Positions 1 to 5,941 are shown, numbered from the stretch's first letter. The stretch is 6,621 nt of DNA from Caulobacteraceae bacterium (GCA_947479185.1 CANJYY010000152.1:1-6621); one strand, 5' to 3'. Program-made: numbers and translations. Notes: generated from the letters alone by a model not told the origin.

Positions 1-112
1 CCCCTCCGGGGGAGCTGCCGGCGAAGCCGACTGAGGGGGCCTTCGCCGAACGCCGCGGCGCCCCCTCCGTCTCGCCTCCGGCGAGCCACCTCCCCCCGGC
101 GGGGGAGTATCC
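1..112 (-). repeat. GC-rich palindromic intergenic repeat, copy A (cut by window edge)
   Basis: This stretch is the reverse-complement relative of 5437-5542. Shared blocks in the same order are a GGGGGAGGTG-type block, a hairpin, ACGGAGGGGG, a CTCAGTC block and a CTCCCC end. Hairpins visible here are 71-76 with 80-85 (CTCGCC/GGCGAG, 3-base loop) and 19-22 with 26-29 (CGGC/GCCG, loop GAA). No open frame of interest crosses it. It is a dispersed non-coding repeat of the kind common between genes in Caulobacterales (recalled, not searched). Its left end may lie outside the window. Confidence 0.75.
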
Positions 113-148
113 CGGGCGCGGGAATTTTCTTCCCCTGCGCGTCGGGTA

Positions 149-177
149 TTGCCCCTTTGGCCGCAATGCCATAGGTC
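149..177 (+). promoter_or_regulatory. weak candidate promoter for the chorismate mutase gene
   Basis: TTGCCC at 149-154 could be a -35 box, with a CCATAGGTC stretch at 169-177 as a loose -10, about 26 bases before the chosen start at 203. The match is poor and the 15-base spacer is short for a sigma-70 site. Transcription could equally come from an upstream gene outside the window. The rest of 113-202 shows only the ribosome-binding site GGGGAAG at 192-198. Confidence 0.2.
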
Positions 178-202
178 CGCAGGCTCGCTTCGGGGAAGAT
201 TT

Positions 203-1003
203 ATGGGCGCCCACGCTCCCACGCCACCGCTGTCACTGGACGCCATCCGCGCCCGCATCGACGTCCTCGACGGCGAGATGCTGGCGCTCGTGGGCGAACG
301 GGCGGCGCTGGCGAAAGCCGTGGCCGAGGCCAAGAAGGCGGCCGGCGACGGCGGCAAGTTCGGCCTGCGGCCCGTGCGCGAAGCCCAGATCATGCGCCGC
401 CTGCTGGCGGCCCGCGACCCGGCGGCCAGCCCGGCGCTGGTCGTGCGGATCTGGCGCGAGATCATCGGCGACAGCCTGAGCCAGCAGGGCCCGTTCCACC
501 TGTCGGTCTGGGGCGGCAAGCTGGAGAGCCGCGCCGTTGAGCTGGCCCGGCTGCGTTTCGGCGTCGCGCCGAAGCTGGCGCTGGCCGACAAGCCCGAACA
601 GGCGCTCGCCGCGGCGAAGACGCTGGGCGGTGTCGGCGTGCTGGCCCTGACGCCCGACTCCAGCTGGTGGGGCCGGCTGCTGGCCGAGCCGACGCTGAAG
701 GTGTTCGCTACCCTGCCCTGCCTGACCGCCTGGGGTCCGACGGCCGCCCTGGCCGTGGCCCAGGTCGAGGTCGGCCCGTCCGGCGCCGACCAGACCCTGT
801 GGGTCACCGACGCCCCCGACATCGGCAAGACCATCGAAGCCCTGAGCCGCGACGGCGTCGCCGGCGGCCCCCTGGCCCAGCACGGCGGCCTGACCCTCTA
901 TGCGCTGGCGGGCTATTACCAGCACGATGACGCCAGGCTGGCCCGCGCGCCGGGGCGGCTGCATGGCGTCATCGGCGCGGCTCCCGAACCCTTCGACCTT
1001 TAG
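203..1003 (+). CDS. chorismate mutase (AroQ class) with degenerate prephenate-dehydratase-like C-terminal domain
   Basis: 266 aa, cytoplasmic; converts chorismate to prephenate, the branch point of Phe and Tyr synthesis. Residues 10-95 form an all-helical AroQ domain. Against E. coli P-protein the active-site set is R16 (R11), R33 (R28), K44 (K39), R59 and E60 (R51, E52), S91 (S84) and Q95 (Q88). The D48 position is R56. Residues 98-266 are not part of a normal monofunctional mutase (about 90-110 aa). They resemble the second lobe of prephenate dehydratase (118-171), then a TLW at 198-200 where the TRF motif would be, and an ACT-like ending (230-263). Dehydratase activity is therefore unlikely; a regulatory role is inference. 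Start ATG 203 has GGGGAAG just upstream; an in-frame TTG at 149 is less likely. It is followed 44 bases later by hisC, probably in one operon. Confidence 0.88.
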   Translation: MGAHAPTPPLSLDAIRARIDVLDGEMLALVGERAALAKAVAEAKKAAGDGGKFGLRPVREAQIMRRLLAARDPAASPALVVRIWREIIGDSLSQQGPFHLSVWGGKLESRAVELARLRFGVAPKLALADKPEQALAAAKTLGGVGVLALTPDSSWWGRLLAEPTLKVFATLPCLTAWGPTAALAVAQVEVGPSGADQTLWVTDAPDIGKTIEALSRDGVAGGPLAQHGGLTLYALAGYYQHDDARLARAPGRLHGVIGAAPEPFDL

Positions 1004-1043
1004 CCGGTCCTCCTGTAAGAGGCCGGTTCTCATTCCGGACCTC
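1002..1043 (+). promoter_or_regulatory. two mutually exclusive hairpins between chorismate mutase and hisC
   Basis: CCGGTCCTC (1004-1012) and CCGGACCTC (1035-1043) are near-identical direct repeats. The segment between them, GAGGCCGG at 1019-1026, is complementary to both. In mRNA it can pair upstream (eight pairs, one bulged base, loop 1013-1018) or downstream (eight pairs, one bulged base, loop 1027-1034), but not both. The downstream hairpin ends four bases before the hisC ATG, which has no good Shine-Dalgarno of its own. This looks like a switch or attenuation layout, but no leader peptide or U-run is visible and function is inference. Confidence 0.4.
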
Positions 1044-1047
1044 TGAT

Positions 1048-2172
1048 ATGACCCCGCTGCCCACAGATCGTTCCAAAGCCGACCGCCCCGTTCCCAAGCC
1101 GGGCATTCTCGACATCGAGGCCTACAAGCCCGGCAAGGCGACCGCCGAGGGCATCGCCAACCCGATCAAGCTGTCGGCCAACGAGAACATCCTCGGCTCA
1201 TCGCCCAAGGCCCAGGCGGCCTATGCCGAGGCCGCCGGCAAGCTGAACCTGTACCCCGACCCGCGCACCACCATCCTGCGCGAGGGCATCGCGGCGAAGT
1301 TCGGGCTGGAGCCCGAGCGGCTGCTGTTCGGCTGCGGTTCGGACGAGGTGTTCCAGCTGCTCTGCCAGACCTTCCTCGAGCCCGGCGACAACATGGTCCA
1401 GCCGGCGCACGGCTTCGCCGCCTGGGCCATCGGCGCCCGGGCCTGCGGGGCGGAGATCCGCAACGCGCCGGAGAGGGACCTGCACGTCGACGTCGACGCG
1501 CTGCTGGCGCAGGTCGATGAGCGCACCCGGCTGGTGTTCGTCGCCAATCCGGCCAACCCGACCGGCACCTGGATCCCGTTCAGCGAGATCCGCCGCCTGC
1601 ACGAGGCCCTGCCGCCGTCGGTGGTGCTGGTGCTCGACGGCGCCTATGCCGAGTTCCAGACCGGCGAGGCCGACCGCGAGGACTTCGAACTGGCGCGCCA
1701 CGAGCGCAACATCGCCGTCACCCGGACCTTCTCGAAGATCTATGGCCTGGCCGCCCTGCGCGTGGGCTGGGCCTATCTGCCGGCCGAGATGACCGCCGCC
1801 ATCGACCGCATCCGCCTGCCGTTCAACGTCAGCATCCCGGCCCAGCTGGCCGGCGTGGCGGCGCTGGGCGACGATGAGTTCAAGCAACGCTCGATCGACC
1901 TCGTCGAGGTCTGGCGGCCTTGGCTGACGCAGCAGCTGTCGGGCCTCGGGCTCGACGTCGCGCCGTCGGCGGCCAACTTCGTGCTGGTCGGCTTCCCGAA
2001 GACGCCGGGCAAGACGGCCGTCGAGGCCGAGGCCTTCCTGGCGTCGAAGGGCTACCTGACGCGCGGCGTGACCAACTACGGCCTGCCCGACCACCTGCGC
2101 ATCACCATCGGGCTCGAAGAGCACAACCGCGCCGTCGTCGACGCCCTCGGCGCGTTCATGGGGAGGGCATGA
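1048..2172 (+). CDS. hisC: HisC-family aminotransferase (histidinol-phosphate / aromatic aminotransferase)
   Basis: 374 aa, a full-length fold-type I PLP enzyme, cytoplasmic. Visible motifs are LSANEN (42-47), Y69 in LYPD, the GCGSDE cofactor-phosphate loop (95-100), NPANPTGT (167-174) with PLP-contacting N170, D197 and Y200 in LDGAY, the Schiff-base lysine K230 in TFSKIYGLAALRVGW with R238, and R351 near the C-terminus for the substrate carboxylate. Annotation systems usually call this histidinol-phosphate aminotransferase. Its place between chorismate mutase and tyrC matches the hisHb genes of aromatic operons in Zymomonas and Pseudomonas. The main job here is therefore probably transamination of 4-hydroxyphenylpyruvate or prephenate, possibly alongside histidine synthesis. 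Start ATG 1048 fits the usual family N-terminus, although the Shine-Dalgarno is weak. The last bases, GGGAGGG at 2161-2167, form a strong ribosome-binding site for what follows. Confidence 0.93.
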   Translation: MTPLPTDRSKADRPVPKPGILDIEAYKPGKATAEGIANPIKLSANENILGSSPKAQAAYAEAAGKLNLYPDPRTTILREGIAAKFGLEPERLLFGCGSDEVFQLLCQTFLEPGDNMVQPAHGFAAWAIGARACGAEIRNAPERDLHVDVDALLAQVDERTRLVFVANPANPTGTWIPFSEIRRLHEALPPSVVLVLDGAYAEFQTGEADREDFELARHERNIAVTRTFSKIYGLAALRVGWAYLPAEMTAAIDRIRLPFNVSIPAQLAGVAALGDDEFKQRSIDLVEVWRPWLTQQLSGLGLDVAPSAANFVLVGFPKTPGKTAVEAEAFLASKGYLTRGVTNYGLPDHLRITIGLEEHNRAVVDALGAFMGRA

Positions 2173-2174
2173 CC

Positions 2175-2300
2175 ATGGTTGCGTGGTTCGAGACGCTCGC
2201 TCGAGGCTCGCTCCTCACCATGACGATGGTGGGTGTGCCGCACGGTATTCGTCATCCTGAGGAGCGATCCCTCAGGATCGCGTCTCGAAGGACGCACTGA
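2175..2300 (+). other. small leader ORF (41 codons) created by the inserted repeat
   Basis: The ATG at 2175 lies seven bases after GGGAGGG (2161-2167), an excellent ribosome-binding site. An alternative ATG at 2169 overlaps the hisC stop. The frame stays open through the whole inverted-repeat element and stops with TGA at 2298-2300, two bases before the tyrC ATG. The peptide is arginine-rich, resembles nothing I know and is dictated by repeat sequence, so I do not call it a gene. It could keep ribosomes moving from hisC to tyrC by termination and restart. Confidence 0.4.
2178..2297. mobile_element. MITE-like inverted-repeat element inserted at the hisC-tyrC junction
   Basis: About 120 bp, non-autonomous. 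The left arm (2180-2226) and the right arm (2249-2296, read in reverse) match over their length with several mismatches; the blocks shared are TTCGAGACGC, TCGCTCCTCA and ATGACGA. The element is flanked by perfect 8-base direct repeats TGACCATG (2170-2177 and 2298-2305), which look like a target-site duplication. Removing one copy and the element leaves hisC and tyrC two bases apart. The right arm holds its own hairpin, ATCCTGAGG (2254-2262) with CCTCAGGAT (2270-2278). Similar GTCATCCTGAGG / TTCGAGACGC repeats are, from memory, common in alphaproteobacterial genomes. No transposase is encoded. Confidence 0.75.
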
Positions 2301-2302
2301 CC

Positions 2303-3235
2303 ATGCCCGGACAACTCTTCAATCAACTGACCATCGTCGGCTGCGGCCTGATCGGCTCGTCGATCGTCCGGGCGGCGCGCGTGCACGGCCTGGTCGGCCG
2401 CATCGTCGTCGCCGATCCGTCGGAGTTCGTGCGGGCGCGGGTCGCCGAGCTTGGTCTGGCCGACCGGGTGACCGGCGACATCAGCGACGGCGTGACCGGC
2501 TCGGACCTGGTGATCTTCGCCGTGCCCGTGCTGGCCATGGGCGAGGCCATGGCCGCCGCCGCCGGCCATCTGGCGCCGGGGGCCATCGTCAGCGACGTGG
2601 GCTCGGTCAAGGGCACGGTCGGCGACGCCCTGATGGCCCACGCGCCGGACAACGTGTTCGTCATACCCGGCCATCCGATCGCCGGCACCGAGCACTCCGG
2701 CCCCGACGCCGGCTTCGCCGAGCTGTTCGACGGCCGCTGGACCATCCTGACGCCCCTGCCCAACGACAATCCAGCCTATGCGGAGGCGGTGGCGAAGCTG
2801 TCGGCGTTCTGGCGCGGCTGCGGCGCCCAGGTCGAGGTGATGGATGCCGCGCACCACGACCTGGTGCTGGCCATCACCAGCCACCTGCCCCACCTGATCG
2901 CCTACAACATCGTCGGCACGGCCTCGGACCTCGAGGGCGTCACCGAGGGCGAGGTGATGAAATACTCGGCCGGCGGCTTCCGCGACTTCACCCGCATCGC
3001 CGCCAGCGACCCGACCATGTGGCGCGACATCTTCGTGGCCAACAAGGACGCGGTGCTGGAGGTGCTGGGCCGGTTCACCGAGGACCTGCAGGCGCTCAGC
3101 CGGGCGATCCGCTGGGGCGAGGCCGACAAGCTGCACGAGCTGTTCACCCGCACCCGCGCCATCCGTAGGGGCGTCATCGCGCTCGGGCAGGAAAGCGCCG
3201 AGCCGAACTTCGGCCGGGATCGCGGGAAGCACTAA
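2303..3235 (+). CDS. tyrC: prephenate / cyclohexadienyl dehydrogenase (TyrA family, TyrC type)
   Basis: 310 aa, cytoplasmic; oxidative decarboxylation of prephenate to 4-hydroxyphenylpyruvate, or of arogenate to tyrosine. An N-terminal Rossmann domain shows GCGLIGSS (13-20), and D38 at the end of the second strand suggests NAD+ rather than NADP+. SDVGSVK lies at 97-103. GHPIAGTEHSG (123-133) carries the catalytic histidine H124 (equivalent to H197 of E. coli TyrA). SHLPH (193-197) and GGFRDFTRIA (224-233, with R231 the likely prephenate-binding arginine) mark the helical C-terminal domain. There is no ACT domain and no fused mutase, which fits stand-alone TyrC enzymes of about 290-310 aa. The ATG at 2303 has GAAGGA about 10 bases upstream, supplied by the inserted element. 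Before the insertion the gene probably started at 2169 or 2175. Its stop overlaps the stop of the convergent gene. Confidence 0.94.
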   Translation: MPGQLFNQLTIVGCGLIGSSIVRAARVHGLVGRIVVADPSEFVRARVAELGLADRVTGDISDGVTGSDLVIFAVPVLAMGEAMAAAAGHLAPGAIVSDVGSVKGTVGDALMAHAPDNVFVIPGHPIAGTEHSGPDAGFAELFDGRWTILTPLPNDNPAYAEAVAKLSAFWRGCGAQVEVMDAAHHDLVLAITSHLPHLIAYNIVGTASDLEGVTEGEVMKYSAGGFRDFTRIAASDPTMWRDIFVANKDAVLEVLGRFTEDLQALSRAIRWGEADKLHELFTRTRAIRRGVIALGQESAEPNFGRDRGKH

Positions 3236-3780
3236 CCGCCGGTCGCCACCCGGCGCAGCCCCTCCAGCACCCGCGGCGTGTCCTTGCGCAGGCCGGCGCG
3301 GACCAGCATCGGCGGGGCGAAGACCGGCGCGCCCATGCGGGTCTGGTAGCGCACGCGGGTCGCCTGGCCGCCGTTCAGCGGGGCCAGATCCCATTCGCCC
3401 TCGAAGGTCTTCAGGTTGCCGTCCAGCTTGCGGAAGCGGATGCGGCGGCCGGCCTCGTAGTCGGAGCGGAAAACATAGCGGAAGCTGGGCCACAGCGGCC
3501 CGCCGCGCGTGACGTGTTCGCGCACGTCCCAGCCCTCGCCGATCCTGACCACGCGGCACTGGATCAGGCTGCGGATCATCGCCCGGGTGGCGTTGCAGTC
3601 GGTCATGGCGCTCCAGACCTTCTGCGCCGGAGCCGGGATGTCGATGGTCGCGTTGATCAGGGCCGACTCGCCGTCCGGATCGAGCGTCACCGAGACCCAC
3701 GGCTGGTCATTGGACGGCGCGGCCAGGGCCGTCGTCGCGGCGGCGAGCGCCAGGGCGGCGGCGCAGAGAATGAGGCGCAT
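3232..3780 (-). CDS. secreted SRPBCC (START/polyketide-cyclase-like) protein, paralogue 1
   Basis: 182 aa. Residues 1-21 are a Sec signal peptide (M-R start, hydrophobic Ala/Leu core, ALA-A near 18-21), so the protein is probably periplasmic. The remainder resembles the SRPBCC ligand-binding fold: IDIPAPAQKVWSAMTD (46-61) is the typical first strand and helix, followed by WDVREHV, VFRSDYE, GEW and PLNGG blocks. Such folds bind lipids or other hydrophobic ligands; the ligand is unknown. Mature cysteines are only C62 and C75, both kept in the paralogue, so a disulfide is plausible. The start has GGGAG eight bases upstream. It lies 86 bases downstream of its paralogue on the same strand, and its TAG overlaps the tyrC TAA in tail-to-tail fashion. 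Family assignment is fairly sure; function is unknown. Confidence 0.82.
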   Translation of the reverse strand: MRLILCAAALALAAATTALAAPSNDQPWVSVTLDPDGESALINATIDIPAPAQKVWSAMTDCNATRAMIRSLIQCRVVRIGEGWDVREHVTRGGPLWPSFRYVFRSDYEAGRRIRFRKLDGNLKTFEGEWDLAPLNGGQATRVRYQTRMGAPVFAPPMLVRAGLRKDTPRVLEGLRRVATGG

Positions 3781-3866
3781 CGTCAGGTCTCCCGGTCGCG
3801 CCGCGAACGGCGTGTCGGAAGGGGGGACTAGCGTGCGTTTGCGACAGCCGCGCGACTCCGGCGGCG

Positions 3867-4445
3867 TCAGCCGCCTGTCACGATCCGCCGGAGGTTTTCC
3901 AGCACCTTCGGCGTGTCCTTGCGCAGTCCGGCGCGGACCAGGGCGGCGGGGGCGAGGATGCGCACCGACAGGTGGTTCTCGTAGGTGACCCGCGTGCCCC
4001 GGCCGCCGTTCAGCGGGATCAGGCCCCATTCACCGTTCATCGCCTTGAGGTCGCCGTCGACGCGGTGAAAGCGGATCCGCCGGTAGGGTTCGTAGTCAGA
4101 ACGGAACACGTTGCGGATCGCCGGGATCAGCGCCCCACCCTGGGTGACGTGTTCGCGGATGTCCCAGCTGGCCCCGCGCGACAGGATCTTGCAACTGGCG
4201 ACATTGGAGACCATCGCGCGCGCGTTGCGGCAGTCGATCATCGCCGCCCAGACCTGTTCCGGCGGGGCAGGAATGTCGATTGCAGCGCGGATCAGCGCCG
4301 CCTCCCCGGCCGGATCGACCGTCACCGACACCCAGGGGCGGCCGGCGGCGAGGGTCGCGGTCGCCTCGCCGGTGGGCGTCCAGGCCAGGGCGGCCGGCGC
4401 GGCGAGCAGCAGGGCCGCAACAAGCGGCAGAAGCGCGCGGTTCAT
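3867..4445 (-). CDS. secreted SRPBCC (START/polyketide-cyclase-like) protein, paralogue 2
   Basis: 192 aa. Residues 1-21 form a clear Sec signal peptide ending in ALA before W22. The mature part matches the downstream neighbour at about 94 of 157 aligned positions (hand count, about 60%). Shared blocks are PWVSVT, IDIPAP, EHVT-GG, VFRSDYE, RRIRF, GEW, PLNGG and an almost identical C-terminus LVRAGLRKDTP. The only cysteines, C72 and C85, match C62 and C75 of the paralogue. The weakest conservation is around residues 73-92 and 156-166, perhaps the ligand-facing part. ATG at 4445 has GGAG eight bases upstream; a longer start (TTG at 4475) is less likely. As the promoter-proximal gene it probably leads a two-gene unit. 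The pair arose by tandem duplication; the ligand is unknown. Confidence 0.82.
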   Translation of the reverse strand: MNRALLPLVAALLLAAPAALAWTPTGEATATLAAGRPWVSVTVDPAGEAALIRAAIDIPAPPEQVWAAMIDCRNARAMVSNVASCKILSRGASWDIREHVTQGGALIPAIRNVFRSDYEPYRRIRFHRVDGDLKAMNGEWGLIPLNGGRGTRVTYENHLSVRILAPAALVRAGLRKDTPKVLENLRRIVTGG

Positions 4446-4598
4446 CGTCTGATCTCCGGCATTTGCCCGACCCAAACAGCTAGCGCGACGCGCGGCGACG
4501 TCCAGAACCGGACCATTGGGTCTTTTTTAAAAACGCGACTTGCCCGCTCCGGCGGCGCTGCTAGGGATGGTCGCCTTACCCGCCGGACCCGACCGCCC
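4446..4598. promoter_or_regulatory. divergent promoter region with T6A5 tract
   Basis: 153 bases between the minus-strand SRPBCC pair and the plus-strand thioesterase. A TTTTTTAAAAA tract (4523-4533) is the only AT-rich block in this GC-rich neighbourhood. For the thioesterase, TTGCCCG (4540-4546), 13 bases, then GCTAGGGA (4560-4567) loosely fits the Caulobacter housekeeping pattern TTGaCgS-N10-14-GCTANAWC, giving a leader of about 25 bases. For the minus-strand pair I see only the ribosome-binding site; its promoter must lie here but is not distinct. Confidence 0.45.
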
Positions 4599-5414
4599 AT
4601 GACGCCGCTTCACCCGCTCGACCAGGCCACCACCCTCGTCCCGACCGGCGAACGCCGCGCGATCGGGGCGACCAGTCCGTTCTACGCCAACATGGCCGGG
4701 CCGTTCGGCGGGGCGACGGCGGCGGTGCTGTTGCGGGCGGTGCTCGACGATCCGGCCTGTCTCGGCGATCCGATCGCCCTGACGGTCAATTTCTGCGGCC
4801 CGATCGCCGACGGCCCCTTCGAGGTCAGCTGGGTCGAGAAGCGCGCCGGCCGGACGGTGCAGCACTGGACCGTCGACCTGACGCAGAACGGCAAGGTCGC
4901 CGCCACCGCCTCGGTGGTCTGCGCCCGCCGCACCGAGACCTGGACCCACCAGCCGAGCGCCATCCCGACCGTGCCGCCGGCCTCGGCGGTCGAGCCGCTG
5001 GCGCTGGGCGAGCGCGACGGCTGGCTGCGCCGCTACGCCTTCCGCGTCATCGAAGGGCCGCCGCTGTTCGGACTGCCGCCAACCGACGGCCCGCGCAGCG
5101 CCCGCACGGTCTGCTGGCTGAACGACCTGCCCGAGCGGACGCTGGATTTCCTGTCGCTGGCGGCGCTCAGCGACGCCTTCCTGGTGCGGATCATCCAGGT
5201 GCGCGGCACGCTGGGGCCGATGGGCACCATCACCCTGACGACCTATTTCCACACCGACGGCGAGGCCCTGACCGCCAACGGCGCCCGGCCGGTTCTCGGC
5301 GTGGCCGACGCCAACGTGTTCCACCGCGGCTTCGCCGACCAGGAAGCCCGGCTGTGGCGCGACGACGGCCTGCTGCTGGCGACCAGCGTCCAGGCGTCGT
5401 TCTTCAGGGATTAG
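4599..5414 (+). CDS. TesB-like double-hotdog acyl-CoA thioesterase family protein
   Basis: 271 aa, no signal peptide, cytoplasmic. The length and two-part layout fit the 4HBT_3/TesB-like thioesterases. The first hotdog (about 25-110) has AGPFGGATAAVLLRA, the long helix, followed by LTVNFCGPI and ASVVCARRTE strands. The second (about 150-271) has LSLAALSDAF as its helix and ends LLATSVQASFF. The candidate Asp-Thr-Gln active-site set is D192, T214 or T215, and Q265; spacing is close to D204/T228/Q278 of E. coli TesB. It probably hydrolyses acyl-CoA to free acid and CoA; chain length cannot be told. ATG 4599 begins at the usual family position but has a poor Shine-Dalgarno. The frame is open further upstream, over the antisense of the neighbouring gene, and I reject that extension. 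It appears to be a single-gene unit. Confidence 0.8.
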   Translation: MTPLHPLDQATTLVPTGERRAIGATSPFYANMAGPFGGATAAVLLRAVLDDPACLGDPIALTVNFCGPIADGPFEVSWVEKRAGRTVQHWTVDLTQNGKVAATASVVCARRTETWTHQPSAIPTVPPASAVEPLALGERDGWLRRYAFRVIEGPPLFGLPPTDGPRSARTVCWLNDLPERTLDFLSLAALSDAFLVRIIQVRGTLGPMGTITLTTYFHTDGEALTANGARPVLGVADANVFHRGFADQEARLWRDDGLLLATSVQASFFRD

Positions 5415-5436
5415 GGGGCGGCGCTGAGAAGATCCG

Positions 5437-5542
5437 CCCCTTTGGGGGAGGTGTCTCCGCGGGGCGGAGACGGAGGGGGTCCCGTCGGCGGGGAGCAGCC
5501 CTCTCAGTCAGCACTTCGGGCTGCCAACTCCCCCTGGGGGAG
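5437..5542 (+). repeat. GC-rich palindromic intergenic repeat, copy B
   Basis: Same repeat family as 1-112, in opposite orientation, here between two convergent genes. Hairpins are CCCC/GGGG at 5437-5447, CTCCGC (5455-5460) with GCGGAG (5464-5469), CAGC (5509-5512) with GCTG (5520-5523), and CTCCCC (5528-5533) with GGGGAG (5537-5542). Stem bases differ from copy A but pairing is kept. It could also end transcription from both sides, though no U-run follows the stems. Confidence 0.75.
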
Positions 5543-5567
5543 CATCCTGGTGCGGGCCGTCTCGGAA

Positions 5568-5825
5568 TCATCCCCGCCGTTCGGCCAGGGCCGCCAGCAC
5601 CATGTGCGGCGCGCGGTCGATGACGCGCAGATAGGCTTCCAGCACCGGATCGGGCTCGACCTCGCCGCGCTCGATCCAGCCGAGGCGCTCGGGATCGATG
5701 CCGAAGGTCACCGCGAAGGCCTGCTGCGACAGCCCGACATGCCAGCGGACTTTCCGCGCGAGGGTGGCGGCGGGAGTCTGGCGGGGCAGGAAGGACCGGG
5801 GTTCCCCGGGAATGTCGCTGATCAC
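5568..5825 (-). CDS. small helix-turn-helix protein of XRE / antitoxin type, orphan
   Basis: 85 aa. Residues 22-69 form an XRE-like helix-turn-helix: LARKVRWHVGLSQQAFAVTFGI (helices 1-2 and the turn), then DPERLGWIERGEVEPDPVLEAYLRVI, where the E-RG-VEPD and AYLRVI ending is typical of the single-domain antitoxins next to RelE/HigB-like toxins. It should bind DNA, probably its own promoter, in the cytoplasm. The start is GTG at 5825, supported by GGAGG six bases upstream (5832-5836 on the plus strand). No toxin-like frame lies upstream (5826-6291) or downstream, so it is either a lone regulator or a remnant of a toxin-antitoxin pair. It converges on the thioesterase gene with repeat B between them. 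Confidence 0.7.
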   Translation of the reverse strand: MISDIPGEPRSFLPRQTPAATLARKVRWHVGLSQQAFAVTFGIDPERLGWIERGEVEPDPVLEAYLRVIDRAPHMVLAALAERRG

Positions 5826-5941
5826 TGGATGCCTCCGTTACGCTACTCAAGCCCCCGCCGAACGCCTGTAGGCCCCCGGCGTTGCAGGAATAAGACGACG
5901 GGGAGTCAGGACGGCGGTGACTTGTGGGTGATCGGCGCTCG

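Noticed and set aside
149..202. TTG start for the chorismate mutase
   Set aside because: ATG at 203 has a ribosome site and the AroQ domain begins soon after; the extra 18 residues look unlike the family.
1002..1028. Rho-independent terminator after the chorismate mutase
   Set aside because: The stem is followed by TTCTCATT rather than a run of T, and hisC lies 20 bases further in the same pathway.
2252..3700. 482-codon minus-strand open frame across tyrC and the SRPBCC gene
   Set aside because: It runs antisense to tyrC, shows no family motif, and is low-complexity (Arg/Gly/Asp rich); a shadow of GC-rich codon use.
3972..4598. Upstream extension of the thioesterase frame to 480 codons
   Set aside because: The extra part is antisense to the second SRPBCC gene and the family begins near 4599.
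5437..5542. CRISPR or tandem repeat array
   Set aside because: The two repeat copies are single, far apart and in opposite orientation, with no spacers.
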